This document shows, piece after piece, positions 41,110 to 50,882 of a DNA stretch of 64,000 nt. The DNA lies in NCBI GenBank assembly GCA_017522685.1, contig JAFWYN010000005.1:396175-460174 (forward strand), given 5' to 3'. The notes under the pieces were generated by a model. That model saw only the letters and a list, made by a program, of their open reading frames with translations, had not been told where the DNA came from and searched no databases. Both the position numbers and the translations under genes were made by a program. Position 1 is the stretch's first letter; each line of letters starts with the position of its first letter. This DNA comes from Lachnospiraceae bacterium (GTDB lineage Bacteria > Bacillota_A > Clostridia > Lachnospirales > Lachnospiraceae).

Positions 41110-44046
41110 GTGGATAAGTATGAATACAAAATAAAGTCGGAAGAAATTAAAGAGCTGATTACTCAAAGAGAATATATAAAAGCGGCGGAGATTGCAGATA
41201 CCATTGACTGGCGCAGGGTAAAAAGTGTGATGATGCTTTGCACCATAAGCGATTTGTATAAGATTAATCGCAGATATGAGGATAGCCGGGATCTGTTACT
41301 TTTAGCGTACGACCGTCATCCGGGAGGAAGAACCATTGTTTATGCTCTTTGTGAGCTTTCTATTAAGATGGGTGAGATTCCTCAGGCGGTGGAGTATTGC
41401 AAAGAGTTTGTGAATATCGCTCCCAGAGATTACGGTCGTTATGTATTGCAGTACAAGATTTACGAGGCTCAGGGTGTTAGTCTGGAAGAGCGTATTGACG
41501 TGCTGGAAGAGCTGAAAAGGCATGATTATCGGGAAAAGTGGGCTTATGAGTTGGCTTATTTATATCATAGAATCGGTCTGGCAAGTAAGTGCGTGGAGGA
41601 ATGTGATGAATTAATTTTATGGTTTGGTGAAGGAAAGTATGTAATCAAAGCCATGGAATTGAAGATGCTTCATCAGCCTCTGACAGAAGAGCAGCAGTAT
41701 AAATATGACAACCGTTTTGCACCCGCAGTGGAGCCGGAGGAAGCACCCGCAGAGGAACAGACTGTTATGGAGGAGATTCCTCAGGAAGCTTATGAACAAC
41801 AGGCGGAGGAAGAAGAAAGAGGCTCAACCACCATTTGGTCCGGAGAGGAAGTGGCGGTGGCTATGGAGCCTTTGGATGCGGATATTGTGGCAACCAAGGT
41901 TTTCCCTGTTGAAGAAATCAATATACAGGTACAAACCATGGATCCCAGCAATCAGTATAATACCATAAATCTTCAGGCAGAGTTGGCGGCAGGTTTGAAG
42001 GAAATATTGGAGCAGGATGCCAAGGATGAAATTACAAAGGCCATTATCGCACCTTTGATGCAGACGGATACCATTGAATGCGAAGCAGTGACCAAGATTA
42101 TTCAGATAGAGGATGAAGTAGCGAAGGTATTGGATGAAAGGGACGCAGAAGAGATAGCTGATGCGGATACCATTATTTGGTCCGGGGAACAGGTGGATAC
42201 CGTAGAGGAGGAACCGGAGGCAGAGGGAGAAATTACCGAGTCTCAGGAAGAGTTTGCGGAAGAGGAAGAGACCGCAGAAATTCAAGAGGAGATTGCGGAA
42301 ACCGTAGAGGAAGAACTCCCGGCAGAGCCGCTACAGGAAGCCGATTCTGAGATGCCAACCTCAGAAGAAGCGCAGGATACCAAAGAAACCACCGGCAGTC
42401 TCGTGATGGAGCAGATGAGAAAGCTGGCAGTGGAGCCCCCGAAGGAGATGGCGAAGGTGCTTTCCATGGAAGCGGACGGACAAATCAGTTTCCTGGTAGA
42501 AGAAAAGAATAAAGTGGAACAGCAGATTACCGGCCAGCTTAGTATCGCAGATATTATGGCTGAGTGGGAGCGAACCAAGAAAGAGCTGGAGGAAAAAGGC
42601 AAAGAGAAGGTTCGTCAGCATGTGAAGGCCAATACCGGACAGATGTTTACAGAATTTGAAGCTTCTGTTCGTGACGGCTTGCTGGAGCAGCTGGAAAATG
42701 GAATGAGTATGGAGTCTGTCATCGCAGAAGCGGAAGGGCGGACTTTGGAGGAAGAGATTCCGGTGCCTGATAGTCTGAAGGAGGAAGAAAACCCGGAGGA
42801 TTATGAAGCCATCAATTTTGAGGAGGCCCGGGAAGCAGTCTATGTGACTGAAGAAATTGCTGAAGAAGTAATTGACGAGAAGGAAGTTATCGAAGAGACT
42901 CTTGAAGAAGAGGAAATAGTCGAGGAAGAAATCTCTGAGGAGGAAACTACCGAAGAGACCCCCGAAGAAGAGGAAATAGTCGAGGAAGAAATCTCTGAGG
43001 AGGAAACTATTGAAGAGGCCCCCGAAGAAGAGGAAGCAGTCGAGGAAGAAATCTCTGAGGAGGAAACTACCGAAGAGGCCCCCGAAGAAGAGGAAATAGT
43101 CGAGGAAGAAATCTCTGAGGAGGAAACTACCGAAGAGGCCCCCGAAGAAGAGGAAATAGTTGAGGAAGAAATCTCTGAGGAGGAAGCTACCGACGAAGAG
43201 ATGGAAGAAGATGATGATTCCGAGGAAGAAACCGATGAAGAATCTCAGGACAGTGAAGAAGCTTCCGAGAAACCGGAAGATAAAAAGCGTGGTAAAAAGT
43301 TCAGAAGTCTGACAAAGGAAGAAAGAGACTTGTTTGGTCCTTATATTCAGGGCCGTTCTTCCAAAGAACAGCTGGTTCAGGCCATTGACAATATCAGCAT
43401 GGCGGCATATACAGGCAATGTGATTGTTACCGGTGAGGAGGGCCTGGATACCTTAGGCCTGGCAAAGAGCATTGTGGAGGATGTACAGGTAACAGATAGC
43501 AATTTTTCGGGAAAAACAGCCAAGATTTCCGGAGATGCGTTAAATAAGCGTAAGGTGGACGAGGTGCTTGCTGGGCTACAAAACGGCGCCCTGATTATTC
43601 AGAAAGCACCAAACATGAATGAGAAGACTGCGGAAGATCTTTATAAGGCATTGCAGCAGGAAAACACCGGTATTCTGGTGATTTTGGAAGGTACCAAAAA
43701 ATCCATGAATGCGTTCCTGGAGCAGTATGAAAAGCTGGCACAGTGTTTTACCGCCAGAGTGGATATGGAAGCATTAAGTGATGCGGCGTTGGTGGCATTT
43801 TGTAAGAAATATGTAAGAGAAAATGAGTTTGTGATGGACGAAATGGCAGTGTTGGCATTACATCAGATTATCACGGACAGACAGACCAATGATCATGCAG
43901 TGACTATCATGGAAGTAAAGGAAATCATGGACGACGCCATGGACAATGCCGGCAGAAAGAGTATTGGTCATTTCTTTGATATACTTACTGCAAAGCGCTA
44001 TGATGAGGAAGATATGATTATTATCCATGAGAAGGATTTGTTATAG
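41110..44046 (+). CDS. Large cytoplasmic protein: TPR region, acidic repeats, degenerate AAA+ domain
   Basis: 978 residues. About 1-195 is TPR-like helices (YIKAAEIADTIDWRRVKSVM, IVYALCELSIKMGEIPQAVE). About 200-730 is acidic and low complexity, including five 20-residue repeats coded by 60-base units (42901-43200). About 735-978 matches the CbxX/SpoVK type of AAA+ domain, with the usual end KSIGHFFDILTAKRYDEEDM. The phosphate loop reads VTGEEGLDTLGLAK in place of GxxGxGKT, and Walker B reads LIIQKAPN, with both acids gone, so it should not hydrolyse ATP. GTG 41110 is the start after AAGGAGAG. glgB follows 24 bases later. A scaffold role is likely but inferred. Confidence 0.8.
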   Translation: MDKYEYKIKSEEIKELITQREYIKAAEIADTIDWRRVKSVMMLCTISDLYKINRRYEDSRDLLLLAYDRHPGGRTIVYALCELSIKMGEIPQAVEYCKEFVNIAPRDYGRYVLQYKIYEAQGVSLEERIDVLEELKRHDYREKWAYELAYLYHRIGLASKCVEECDELILWFGEGKYVIKAMELKMLHQPLTEEQQYKYDNRFAPAVEPEEAPAEEQTVMEEIPQEAYEQQAEEEERGSTTIWSGEEVAVAMEPLDADIVATKVFPVEEINIQVQTMDPSNQYNTINLQAELAAGLKEILEQDAKDEITKAIIAPLMQTDTIECEAVTKIIQIEDEVAKVLDERDAEEIADADTIIWSGEQVDTVEEEPEAEGEITESQEEFAEEEETAEIQEEIAETVEEELPAEPLQEADSEMPTSEEAQDTKETTGSLVMEQMRKLAVEPPKEMAKVLSMEADGQISFLVEEKNKVEQQITGQLSIADIMAEWERTKKELEEKGKEKVRQHVKANTGQMFTEFEASVRDGLLEQLENGMSMESVIAEAEGRTLEEEIPVPDSLKEEENPEDYEAINFEEAREAVYVTEEIAEEVIDEKEVIEETLEEEEIVEEEISEEETTEETPEEEEIVEEEISEEETIEEAPEEEEAVEEEISEEETTEEAPEEEEIVEEEISEEETTEEAPEEEEIVEEEISEEEATDEEMEEDDDSEEETDEESQDSEEASEKPEDKKRGKKFRSLTKEERDLFGPYIQGRSSKEQLVQAIDNISMAAYTGNVIVTGEEGLDTLGLAKSIVEDVQVTDSNFSGKTAKISGDALNKRKVDEVLAGLQNGALIIQKAPNMNEKTAEDLYKALQQENTGILVILEGTKKSMNAFLEQYEKLAQCFTARVDMEALSDAALVAFCKKYVRENEFVMDEMAVLALHQIITDRQTNDHAVTIMEVKEIMDDAMDNAGRKSIGHFFDILTAKRYDEEDMIIIHEKDLL
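42901..43200 (+). repeat. Five tandem 60-bp in-frame repeats
   Basis: Exactly five units of 60 bases, each coding for a variant of EEEIVEEEISEEETTEEAPE. Copies differ at only a few bases, so they are recent or kept similar by recombination. Copy number may vary between strains. This is coding repeat, not CRISPR. Confidence 0.95.
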
Positions 44047-44070
44047 TCAAAGAACTTACGGAGGTGTAGC

Positions 44071-45990
44071 ATGGGCAAGGAACAACTCGGAAAAGAAAAG
44101 AAGCAGCTGAGAGAAACAGTATTTATTTCCGAAGCAGACAGCTATCTTTTTGGACAGGGTACCCATTATGATATCTATAAAAAGCTGGGTGCGCATATTT
44201 CAACAGAAGACGGACAGGAAGGTGTATTCTTTGCTGTGTGGGCGCCCAATGCGCAGTGTGTTCATTTAGTGGGTGATTTTAATGAGTGGAACACCACTTC
44301 CCATCCCATGGAGAAAATCGGCCCCGGAGGAATTTATCAGCTTTTTGTTCCGGGTCTGGGAGAAGGCGAGAAGTATAAGTACCTGATTACCACGGATAAG
44401 GGGGAACAGCTGTACAAAGCGGATCCCTTTGCAAATCATGCGGAGTATCGTCCCGGTACCGCATCCGTTACCGCCGACCTTGCCGGCTTTGTATGGGAAG
44501 ATGAGAAATGGATCAGTGAAAGAGACACCAAGGATGTACTTGCACAGCCCATGTCCATATATGAGTATCATATCGGATCCTTTATGAAGCATCCGGACGG
44601 GACAGAAGGTTTCTACAATTATAGAGAATTTGCAGACCGTATCGTAAAGTATCTGAAGGAAATGCAATACACCCATGTGGAATTAATGGGTATTGCAGAG
44701 CATCCTTTTGACGGTTCCTGGGGATACCAGGTGACAGGATATTATGCACCCACCTCCCGTTACGGCACACCAAAGGACTTTATGTATTTGGTTAATAAAT
44801 TGCACAAGAATAAAATCGGTGTGATTTTGGACTGGGTGCCGGCGCATTTTGCTACGGATGCCCACGGACTGGGATGCTTCGACGGCCAGTGTATTTTCGA
44901 GCATCCGGATCCCAGAAGAGGAGAGCATCCGGATTGGGGTACCAAGATTTTCAACTATGGAAAGAATGAGGTGAAGAACTTCCTGATTGCCAATGTACTG
45001 TATTGGATTAAGGAGTTTCATGTGGATGGTATCCGTGTGGATGCAGTGGCTTCCATGCTGTACCTGGATTATGGCAAAAAAGAAGGACAATGGTTGCCTA
45101 ATCAATACGGCGGCAATCAGAATCTGGAGGCAATCGAATTCTTCAAGCATATGAATTCCGTGGTGAGAGGCACTTATCCGGGCTTTATCACCATTGCGGA
45201 AGAGTCCACTGCATGGCCTAATGTAACCGGAGAGATCGGTACGGACAGTTTGGGCTTTACCTTTAAGTGGAATATGGGTTGGATGCATGATTTCTGTGAA
45301 TATATGAAGCTGGACCCTTATTTCAGAAAGAATAATCATTATGCCATGACCTTCGCCATGAGCTACAATGAGAGCGAGAATTATATTCTGCCTCTTTCCC
45401 ATGATGAGGTGGTTCATCTGAAATGTTCCATGGTGAATAAAATGCCGGGTTATACTTGGGACAAATTTGCCAACTTAAAAGCCGGATACGCCTATATGTT
45501 CGGACATAGCGGTAAGAAGCTGTTGTTCATGGGACAGGATTTCGGTCAAGATAGGGAGTGGAGCGAGGAAAGAGAACTGGATTGGTATCTCTTGGGAGAG
45601 AAATTGAACCTGGGCCTGCATCACTTTGTCCGTGATTTGCTGAAGCTTTATAAGAAGTATCCCTGTATGTATGAGAGAGACCAGAGTTGGGAAGGCTTCG
45701 AGTGGATGAATGCAGACGATGCAGATCACAGTACTTATTCCTTTGTAAGGAAGTCCAAATCAGGACGTAACAATTTATTGTTCATCATCAATATGACTCC
45801 CATGAGCTGGGATAATTATCGGGTGAGAGTGCCGAAGAAGAAAAAGTATCGCCTGTTGTTAAACAGTGACGATTTTGAGTACGGCGGAAACGGCAACCTG
45901 ATACCGGAAGAGCTGAATGCAGAAGGAAAGGACAGCTACAGTGTCACTCTTCATTTGCCGGCTTATGCAGCGGTTGTTTACGTATTCTAA
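44071..45990 (+). CDS. glgB: 1,4-alpha-glucan branching enzyme
   Basis: GlgB makes alpha-1,6 branches in glycogen. Order: N-terminal carbohydrate-binding beta domain (WAPNAQCVHLVGDFNEWN, about 60-85), GH13 barrel with GSWGYQVTGYYAPTSRYGT, nucleophile Asp in DGIRVDAVASMLYLDYGK, acid Glu in TIAEESTAWP, Asp in LSHDEVVHLKCSM, and a C-terminal beta domain. 639 residues is full length. ATG 44071 has AGGAGG-like ACGGAGG. It stands alone among glycogen genes here, and is probably transcribed with the preceding 978-residue protein. Confidence 0.95.
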   Translation: MGKEQLGKEKKQLRETVFISEADSYLFGQGTHYDIYKKLGAHISTEDGQEGVFFAVWAPNAQCVHLVGDFNEWNTTSHPMEKIGPGGIYQLFVPGLGEGEKYKYLITTDKGEQLYKADPFANHAEYRPGTASVTADLAGFVWEDEKWISERDTKDVLAQPMSIYEYHIGSFMKHPDGTEGFYNYREFADRIVKYLKEMQYTHVELMGIAEHPFDGSWGYQVTGYYAPTSRYGTPKDFMYLVNKLHKNKIGVILDWVPAHFATDAHGLGCFDGQCIFEHPDPRRGEHPDWGTKIFNYGKNEVKNFLIANVLYWIKEFHVDGIRVDAVASMLYLDYGKKEGQWLPNQYGGNQNLEAIEFFKHMNSVVRGTYPGFITIAEESTAWPNVTGEIGTDSLGFTFKWNMGWMHDFCEYMKLDPYFRKNNHYAMTFAMSYNESENYILPLSHDEVVHLKCSMVNKMPGYTWDKFANLKAGYAYMFGHSGKKLLFMGQDFGQDREWSEERELDWYLLGEKLNLGLHHFVRDLLKLYKKYPCMYERDQSWEGFEWMNADDADHSTYSFVRKSKSGRNNLLFIINMTPMSWDNYRVRVPKKKKYRLLLNSDDFEYGGNGNLIPEELNAEGKDSYSVTLHLPAYAAVVYVF

Positions 45991-46024
45991 GAATAATGGT
46001 TAAGAAAAACTGAAAATAAGTCGA

Positions 46025-46062
46025 AAAAATAAGTGAGTGTAGATGCACTCGCTTATTTTTTT
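46025..46062 (+). terminator. Intrinsic terminator after glgB
   Basis: AAAATAAGTGAGTG pairs with CACTCGCTTATTTT around TAGATG (one G-T pair), then T residues. Confidence 0.9.
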
Positions 46063-46110
46063 GAATGATGGGAATTTGATTTGTGGAAATAAAGTTCATG
46101 GAGGAAGTAC

Positions 46111-48891
46111 ATGAAAATTACTTTTGATCATGCGTCAGCAACAGACCATATAGCAGAGAAGAACCAAAAGGCTACGGAGGCAAAACAGCTTTCCCAAACC
46201 ATTTCGGGATATATAAATGTGGCATTTGACGGGAAGGAGCGGGCCGGATTTGGTACTGCGCCGGCTACCAAAAGAAAGAGCGAATTGCCTGTAGTCGGTG
46301 AAGGAGTGCAGACTCAGGTACAGAATATGCGCAACCAGATGACAGTACTGTCACATACTATGTCCGATGAAGACTTTGCCAAGCTGCAAAAGGAAGGCTA
46401 TGACCCTTCTGAGATGGTGCCCACCGAGGTCGTTACCATTCTGGATAAGATAAAGGCAGAATTGTTAAAGGCCGGCACCAATGTAGCCGGTTTTACGGAC
46501 GGTATTAACATGGATACGCTGGCTGCAGCGGTAGGAAGTGAAGGATTGGCAGCTACCCTTGCAGAAACTTTTGCCAAGCAGGATATTCCTGTGGAACCAC
46601 AGAATGTGGAGCAGGTAGTTTGGGCATTGGATATTGCCAAGCAGATAAAGGAACCTACGGAGGGCAGTTATTACTATATGGCTGCCAACGGTATGGAAGC
46701 TACTCTGACCGATTTTTACTTGGCAGGCGCCAGCGGTTCCCGACCGGAGCAGGTGCAGACCACAGGATATTTTAGAGCAGGTGACAGTGGCTATGTGACC
46801 CGAAATGTAAGCGGAGCAGAGAGTGGAGATATGGAAGCCCAAATCGGCAAGCTGTTGGAGCGTTTGGGTATACCCGGCGAGGAATCCACATTGGAACTGG
46901 CGGGCTGGCTGGTAGACAATGGACTGGAAGTTGATGCCCCTACATTGGGACGTATGAAGGATATCTTCGCGGTGAAGTTTCCCTTGGAGCCGGAACGTGT
47001 TATAGAAACAGCGGTATCAGCCATTGCGGACGGAGTGGAGGTAGGTTCAAGGAAGCTTACGGAAACGGAAAGCTGTTATCAGAGGGCAGGGCGATTATCC
47101 GAGTTGTATCAGGGAGAGGGAGGACTTTCGCTGGTTCAGGACAGAAAGCAGTTGGAAGAGATTCGCCTTCGCATGACCGTGGAAGCCAATGTGAAGCTTT
47201 TAAAGAGCGGATTTTCCATAGATACGGCGCCCATAGAAGAAACCATAGAAGCTTTGAAGAGGGCACATCAGGAATTGGCCAAGGAATATTTCCCGGGTAC
47301 TGAGAATTCCGTGGAACGATATGAACTTCTTCAGGATACCAATCAGCGGTTAAAAGAATTGCCCGGATTGCCCCTTGCTATGGCAGCTAAATGGGTGGGA
47401 CGACTGGAAAGCGGTACTTTTGCAACCTTCCATGCAGAGGGCGCTGAGCTGGCAAAGGCATATGAAGCAGCAGGGGAGCGTTATGAAACCCTTATGACTG
47501 CACCCAGAAGTGATTTGGGCGATTCGATGAAAAAGGCCTTTGCAAATGTGGATGAGATATTGAAGGATTTGGGCTATGAAGCCACCGAGGAAAACAGAAA
47601 AGCCATTCGTGCTTTAGGATACAATCGGATGGCTATGACCGGCGAGCATGTGGAAGAGGTTAAGAAGATTCAGAAAAGTGTGGATAAAGTGATTCGTGAT
47701 ATGACACCGGCAGCAGTGCTGAAGATGATAAGAGATGGCCAAAATCCGTTAGAGAGCACCTTGGAGGAATTGAATACTTATCTGGAAGAGCTTCCGGAGG
47801 AATATCATCAGAATACTCTGAAGTATAGTAAATTCTTGTATGTATTGGACCATCAGGGTGAGATCACCCCTCAGGAAAGAGAAGCCTTCATCGGTTGCTA
47901 CCGGCTGATGAATCAGCTGGAGAAATCCGATGGTGCAGCAGTGGGTGCACTGGTAAATATGGGAGGTGAGCTGAATTTTCGTAATCTTCTGACCGCTATT
48001 CGTAGCGGCAAGTTCCGGTCCATGGATGTGAAAGTGGATGATGCACTGGGAGCATTAACAGAAGAGGCACTTATGAAGTTTTCCATCTCCGAGCAGATAG
48101 AGCAGGCATTTGTAAAAGAACAGGGTACCTGGAGCCGACAGGTGATGAAAGATGCTGCTGAAGCAGGCAAGGAAGCGTATGCCATGCTGGAAAGAGGTCA
48201 GGTTTCTCCTACGGCAGAAAATATAGTGGCGGCAAATGCTTTGGAAAAGCATTCCTTTGAGTTGTTTGAACAGTTGCTTGCACCAAGCCTCAAGAACCTG
48301 AAAAAGCAGGAGACCTGGCAGAAGCTGCAAGACAAAGAAGAGTTTGCAAAAGATTACCAAGAAGCACTGCAGGAAGATGTCGAACAATTGGAGGAGGAAC
48401 TTCTGAATCAGACGGAAACAGAGCCGGATATCCGCTTCAGGAAGCTTATGCATAAGCAACTTCACATCATGCATACTTTGTCAGCACAGGAGGAATATTT
48501 CTTCCCTATGGAAATCGACGGAAAAGTGACCGGCGTTCGTTTACAGTTTGTCAGCAGTGAAACAGAGCAAGGCATGGTACGCATTAGCTTAGAGAGCCGG
48601 GAGGCAGGAAAGCTGGCCGGACAAATCAAGGTGACGGACAAAGGTCTGGAGGGCTATTTTGTAGGAAATAACCGGGATACGGTTATGAAACTGAAAAATT
48701 CCTCCGATATAATTAACAGCAGCATTCGCAAAGAATGGACGTTTTGCGAAATTGATTATGTATATAGTGAAACAAATGATATCCCCATGGATTGGACAAG
48801 GAGGTCCTCTAAGGTGTCTGCAAGCAACGGTCAGCTGTATGAGCTGGCGAAGAATTTCCTGCAGGCAGTGAAGGGAATGGGCGAAGCATAG
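46111..48891 (+). CDS. DUF6240-like flagella-associated protein, possible FliK-type C-terminus
   Basis: 926 residues, no signal peptide or membrane segment. The N-terminal part is Gln/Ala rich; the middle is long and helical with repeated motifs (LLERLGIPGEESTLELAGWL, DNGLEVDAPTLGRMKDIF). The final 140 residues (GVRLQFVSSETEQGMVRISL, then KVTDKGLEGYFVGNNRDTVM) resemble the C-terminal FliK/hook-length domain. I recall such proteins as DUF6240, found beside flagellin in Lachnospiraceae. It lies 14 bases before flagellin. A role in hook or filament export control is an inference. ATG 46111 follows GGAGG. Confidence 0.7.
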   Translation: MKITFDHASATDHIAEKNQKATEAKQLSQTISGYINVAFDGKERAGFGTAPATKRKSELPVVGEGVQTQVQNMRNQMTVLSHTMSDEDFAKLQKEGYDPSEMVPTEVVTILDKIKAELLKAGTNVAGFTDGINMDTLAAAVGSEGLAATLAETFAKQDIPVEPQNVEQVVWALDIAKQIKEPTEGSYYYMAANGMEATLTDFYLAGASGSRPEQVQTTGYFRAGDSGYVTRNVSGAESGDMEAQIGKLLERLGIPGEESTLELAGWLVDNGLEVDAPTLGRMKDIFAVKFPLEPERVIETAVSAIADGVEVGSRKLTETESCYQRAGRLSELYQGEGGLSLVQDRKQLEEIRLRMTVEANVKLLKSGFSIDTAPIEETIEALKRAHQELAKEYFPGTENSVERYELLQDTNQRLKELPGLPLAMAAKWVGRLESGTFATFHAEGAELAKAYEAAGERYETLMTAPRSDLGDSMKKAFANVDEILKDLGYEATEENRKAIRALGYNRMAMTGEHVEEVKKIQKSVDKVIRDMTPAAVLKMIRDGQNPLESTLEELNTYLEELPEEYHQNTLKYSKFLYVLDHQGEITPQEREAFIGCYRLMNQLEKSDGAAVGALVNMGGELNFRNLLTAIRSGKFRSMDVKVDDALGALTEEALMKFSISEQIEQAFVKEQGTWSRQVMKDAAEAGKEAYAMLERGQVSPTAENIVAANALEKHSFELFEQLLAPSLKNLKKQETWQKLQDKEEFAKDYQEALQEDVEQLEEELLNQTETEPDIRFRKLMHKQLHIMHTLSAQEEYFFPMEIDGKVTGVRLQFVSSETEQGMVRISLESREAGKLAGQIKVTDKGLEGYFVGNNRDTVMKLKNSSDIINSSIRKEWTFCEIDYVYSETNDIPMDWTRRSSKVSASNGQLYELAKNFLQAVKGMGEA

Positions 48892-48904
48892 AAAGAGGTA
48901 GAAT

Positions 48905-50020
48905 ATGAGAATTAATTACAATGTTTCCGCCATGCTTACCAATAATGCATTGGCAAACAACGACAACCTCTTAGCACAGTCTTTGGAAAGATTGTCCTCC
49001 GGTTTAAAAATCAATCATGGAAAGGATAATCCGGCAGGTTTGGCGATTGCTAAGAGAATGAATGCCCAGTTGAAGGGCTTGGATATGGCAAATCAAAATG
49101 CCAGCAACGGAACTTCCGTAATCGAAACTGCTGACGGAGCATTGACGGAGATTACCGAGATGCTTCAGCGTATGAATGAGCTCTGTGTGAAGGCCGGTAA
49201 CGGTACCTTATTGGACGAAGACAGAGAAGTGATACAGGCGGAAGTGGCACAGCTGAAGGAGGAAATCACCCGTATTTCGGAGACCACGGAGTTTAACAGT
49301 CAGCCTTTATTAAATGGTGAATTCTCTGCAAAAGGCTATACCGATGCAGAAGGTATTACAGTAAATGATTTTAGTGAACAGACCCCACCTTTGGTATATA
49401 CTTTTGAGCGTCTGACCGTAGCGGAAGAAACCGATGAATTCGGTAATGTAAGAAAAATCGTAACGGATATAGAGCTTGGCGAGAATTTCCCGGAAGGTAT
49501 GGAAGACCCTGAAGTGGATGACAGCTTCTTAACTTTAAAGGGAAAGAATGGTTTTGAACTGAAGCTGGACTTGAAACAGGCAGAAGCCGGAAACTATGAC
49601 GGCATGAAGGTTGACGTAACAGAAATCGGTCCCATGAGACTTCAGATTGGTTCCAATGAAGGACAGATTCTGTCCATGAAGATACCTGCTATTTCTTTAA
49701 GAAACATGGGAATAGATGATATTGATATAAGCACGGCAAACGGTGCCAATGACGCACTTTCCCGTATGGCAGGGGCGTTGGATTTTGTTTCTTCCGTAAG
49801 AGGCAGATTGGGTGCTTATGAGAATCGTCTGGAATCCACCGTCAACAGTCTGGACATTACCAGTGAAAATATGACAGCTGCCTACTCCCGTATCATGGAT
49901 TTGGATATGGCAGAGGAGATGACCAATTACACTACCAACCAGGTCCTGACCCAGGCAGGTACATCTATGCTGGCACAGGCCAATGAAAGACCCTCACAGG
50001 TGCTTCAGCTGTTGCAATAA
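48905..50020 (+). CDS. Flagellin
   Basis: Typical flagellin ends enclose a short variable region. The N-terminal helix MRINYNVSAMLTNNALANND, LAQSLERLSSGLKINHGKDN and AGLAIAKRMNAQLKG match the conserved D0/D1 domain; the C-terminus has LDFVSSVRGRLGAYENRLES, AYSRIMDLDMAEEMTNYTTN and VLTQAGTSMLAQANERPSQV, ending with leucines. Length 371 is small compared with major flagellins, so it may be a minor one. The gene lies 12 bases before fliS, its chaperone. Confidence 0.9.
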   Translation: MRINYNVSAMLTNNALANNDNLLAQSLERLSSGLKINHGKDNPAGLAIAKRMNAQLKGLDMANQNASNGTSVIETADGALTEITEMLQRMNELCVKAGNGTLLDEDREVIQAEVAQLKEEITRISETTEFNSQPLLNGEFSAKGYTDAEGITVNDFSEQTPPLVYTFERLTVAEETDEFGNVRKIVTDIELGENFPEGMEDPEVDDSFLTLKGKNGFELKLDLKQAEAGNYDGMKVDVTEIGPMRLQIGSNEGQILSMKIPAISLRNMGIDDIDISTANGANDALSRMAGALDFVSSVRGRLGAYENRLESTVNSLDITSENMTAAYSRIMDLDMAEEMTNYTTNQVLTQAGTSMLAQANERPSQVLQLLQ

Positions 50021-50033
50021 CGGAGGTTAGCCT

Positions 50034-50513
50034 ATGACAAATGAAGTAAAGCAGCAGTTTACGCTGCGGATTACACAGGCCAATCCTACACAGCTGGTGG
50101 TAATCTTGTACGAAATGGCTGATGTTTTTTTGAAAGAAGCCGCGGAGTCCTTTCAGAAGGAAGATATGGCAGCCTACAAAGAAGGAATACGCAAGGCGCG
50201 AGGCTGCATCAATGAATTGATTCAGTCCCTACATATGGAGTATGACCCGGCACCCAAGCTTTTACGACTTTATCTGTTTTGTATCCGCAGACTGGCATAC
50301 GCAGAAGTCCGCAAGGAGCCGGAGGTGCTGAAGGAGGTCAGCGGGATATTAAGCAAGCTGAAGGAAGCCTATGGGCAGGTCGCAGCGGCCAATCCCGCCG
50401 CACCGGTCATGAGCAATACCCAGACCGTGTACAGTGGATTGACCTACGGAAAAAGTGCAGATTTAGCTGAAGACGTGTCCGGGCAAAGCCTGAATCGTGG
50501 CATGCTCATATGA
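50034..50513 (+). CDS. fliS: Flagellar export chaperone FliS-like protein
   Basis: FliS binds the C-terminal helix of flagellin and stops early polymerisation in the cytoplasm. Seen here: the start QQFTLRITQANPTQLVVILYEMA and the four-helix pattern including KARGCINELIQSLHMEYDPA. The usual size is about 125 residues; this one has 159, with a 35-residue polar tail after about 124. Its last 51 bases overlap the convergent DUF2508 gene on the other strand. Confidence 0.8.
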   Translation: MTNEVKQQFTLRITQANPTQLVVILYEMADVFLKEAAESFQKEDMAAYKEGIRKARGCINELIQSLHMEYDPAPKLLRLYLFCIRRLAYAEVRKEPEVLKEVSGILSKLKEAYGQVAAANPAAPVMSNTQTVYSGLTYGKSADLAEDVSGQSLNRGMLI

Positions 50514-50756
50514 TTCTGCCACCTGCTTTTCCTGCAAAACATAGAGGTCGCTTAAATGCTTGTAGCGTTTTTGCAAAGCATTGATTTCATAAATATAGCA
50601 ATCAATCATATCAGGATTTACAGCGTTATCAAAACCCGCATAGGCTCTTTCCAGTGCCTGGCGGGTTTTTTCCAAATCCTCACGGATAGACGGTATCTTC
50701 ATATCATCCTCAAGAACCTCCGGAGTTTGGTAAGCCTTTTTAAAAAATACTTTCAT
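50463..50756 (-). CDS. DUF2508 (YaaL-like) protein
   Basis: 97 residues with the DUF2508 pattern: LEKTRQALERAYAGFDNAVN, DMIDCYIYEINALQKRYKHL. Small helical protein of unknown function found in Firmicutes, often near recR. ATG 50756 follows GGAG. Its last 51 bases overlap the end of fliS in convergent orientation, so the two 3' ends share DNA. The short helical product is encoded alone. Confidence 0.8.
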   Translation of the reverse strand: MKVFFKKAYQTPEVLEDDMKIPSIREDLEKTRQALERAYAGFDNAVNPDMIDCYIYEINALQKRYKHLSDLYVLQEKQVAESYEHATIQALPGHVFS

Positions 50757-50853
50757 ATTTCTCCATTCTGACCCTAGGTCTTACATACTGTTATGTTACA
50801 AGTATAGCCAGGGGGTTTCTAAAATATACCAGTAAAGAAAATTATTTTCCCTA

Positions 50854-50882
50854 TGGACAAACGAAAAGGTGCATGCTATAAT
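50854..50882 (+). promoter_or_regulatory. Promoter of the Tad pilus operon
   Basis: TGGACA (50854-50859), 17-bp spacer, TATAAT (50877-50882). About 105 bases of leader precede TTG 50991, including a small stem-loop CGGAAG...CTTCCG at 50892-50912. Confidence 0.75.

Noticed and set aside
42901..43200. CRISPR or non-coding satellite
   Set aside because: The 60-base units stay in frame inside a long protein and code for a Glu-rich repeat.
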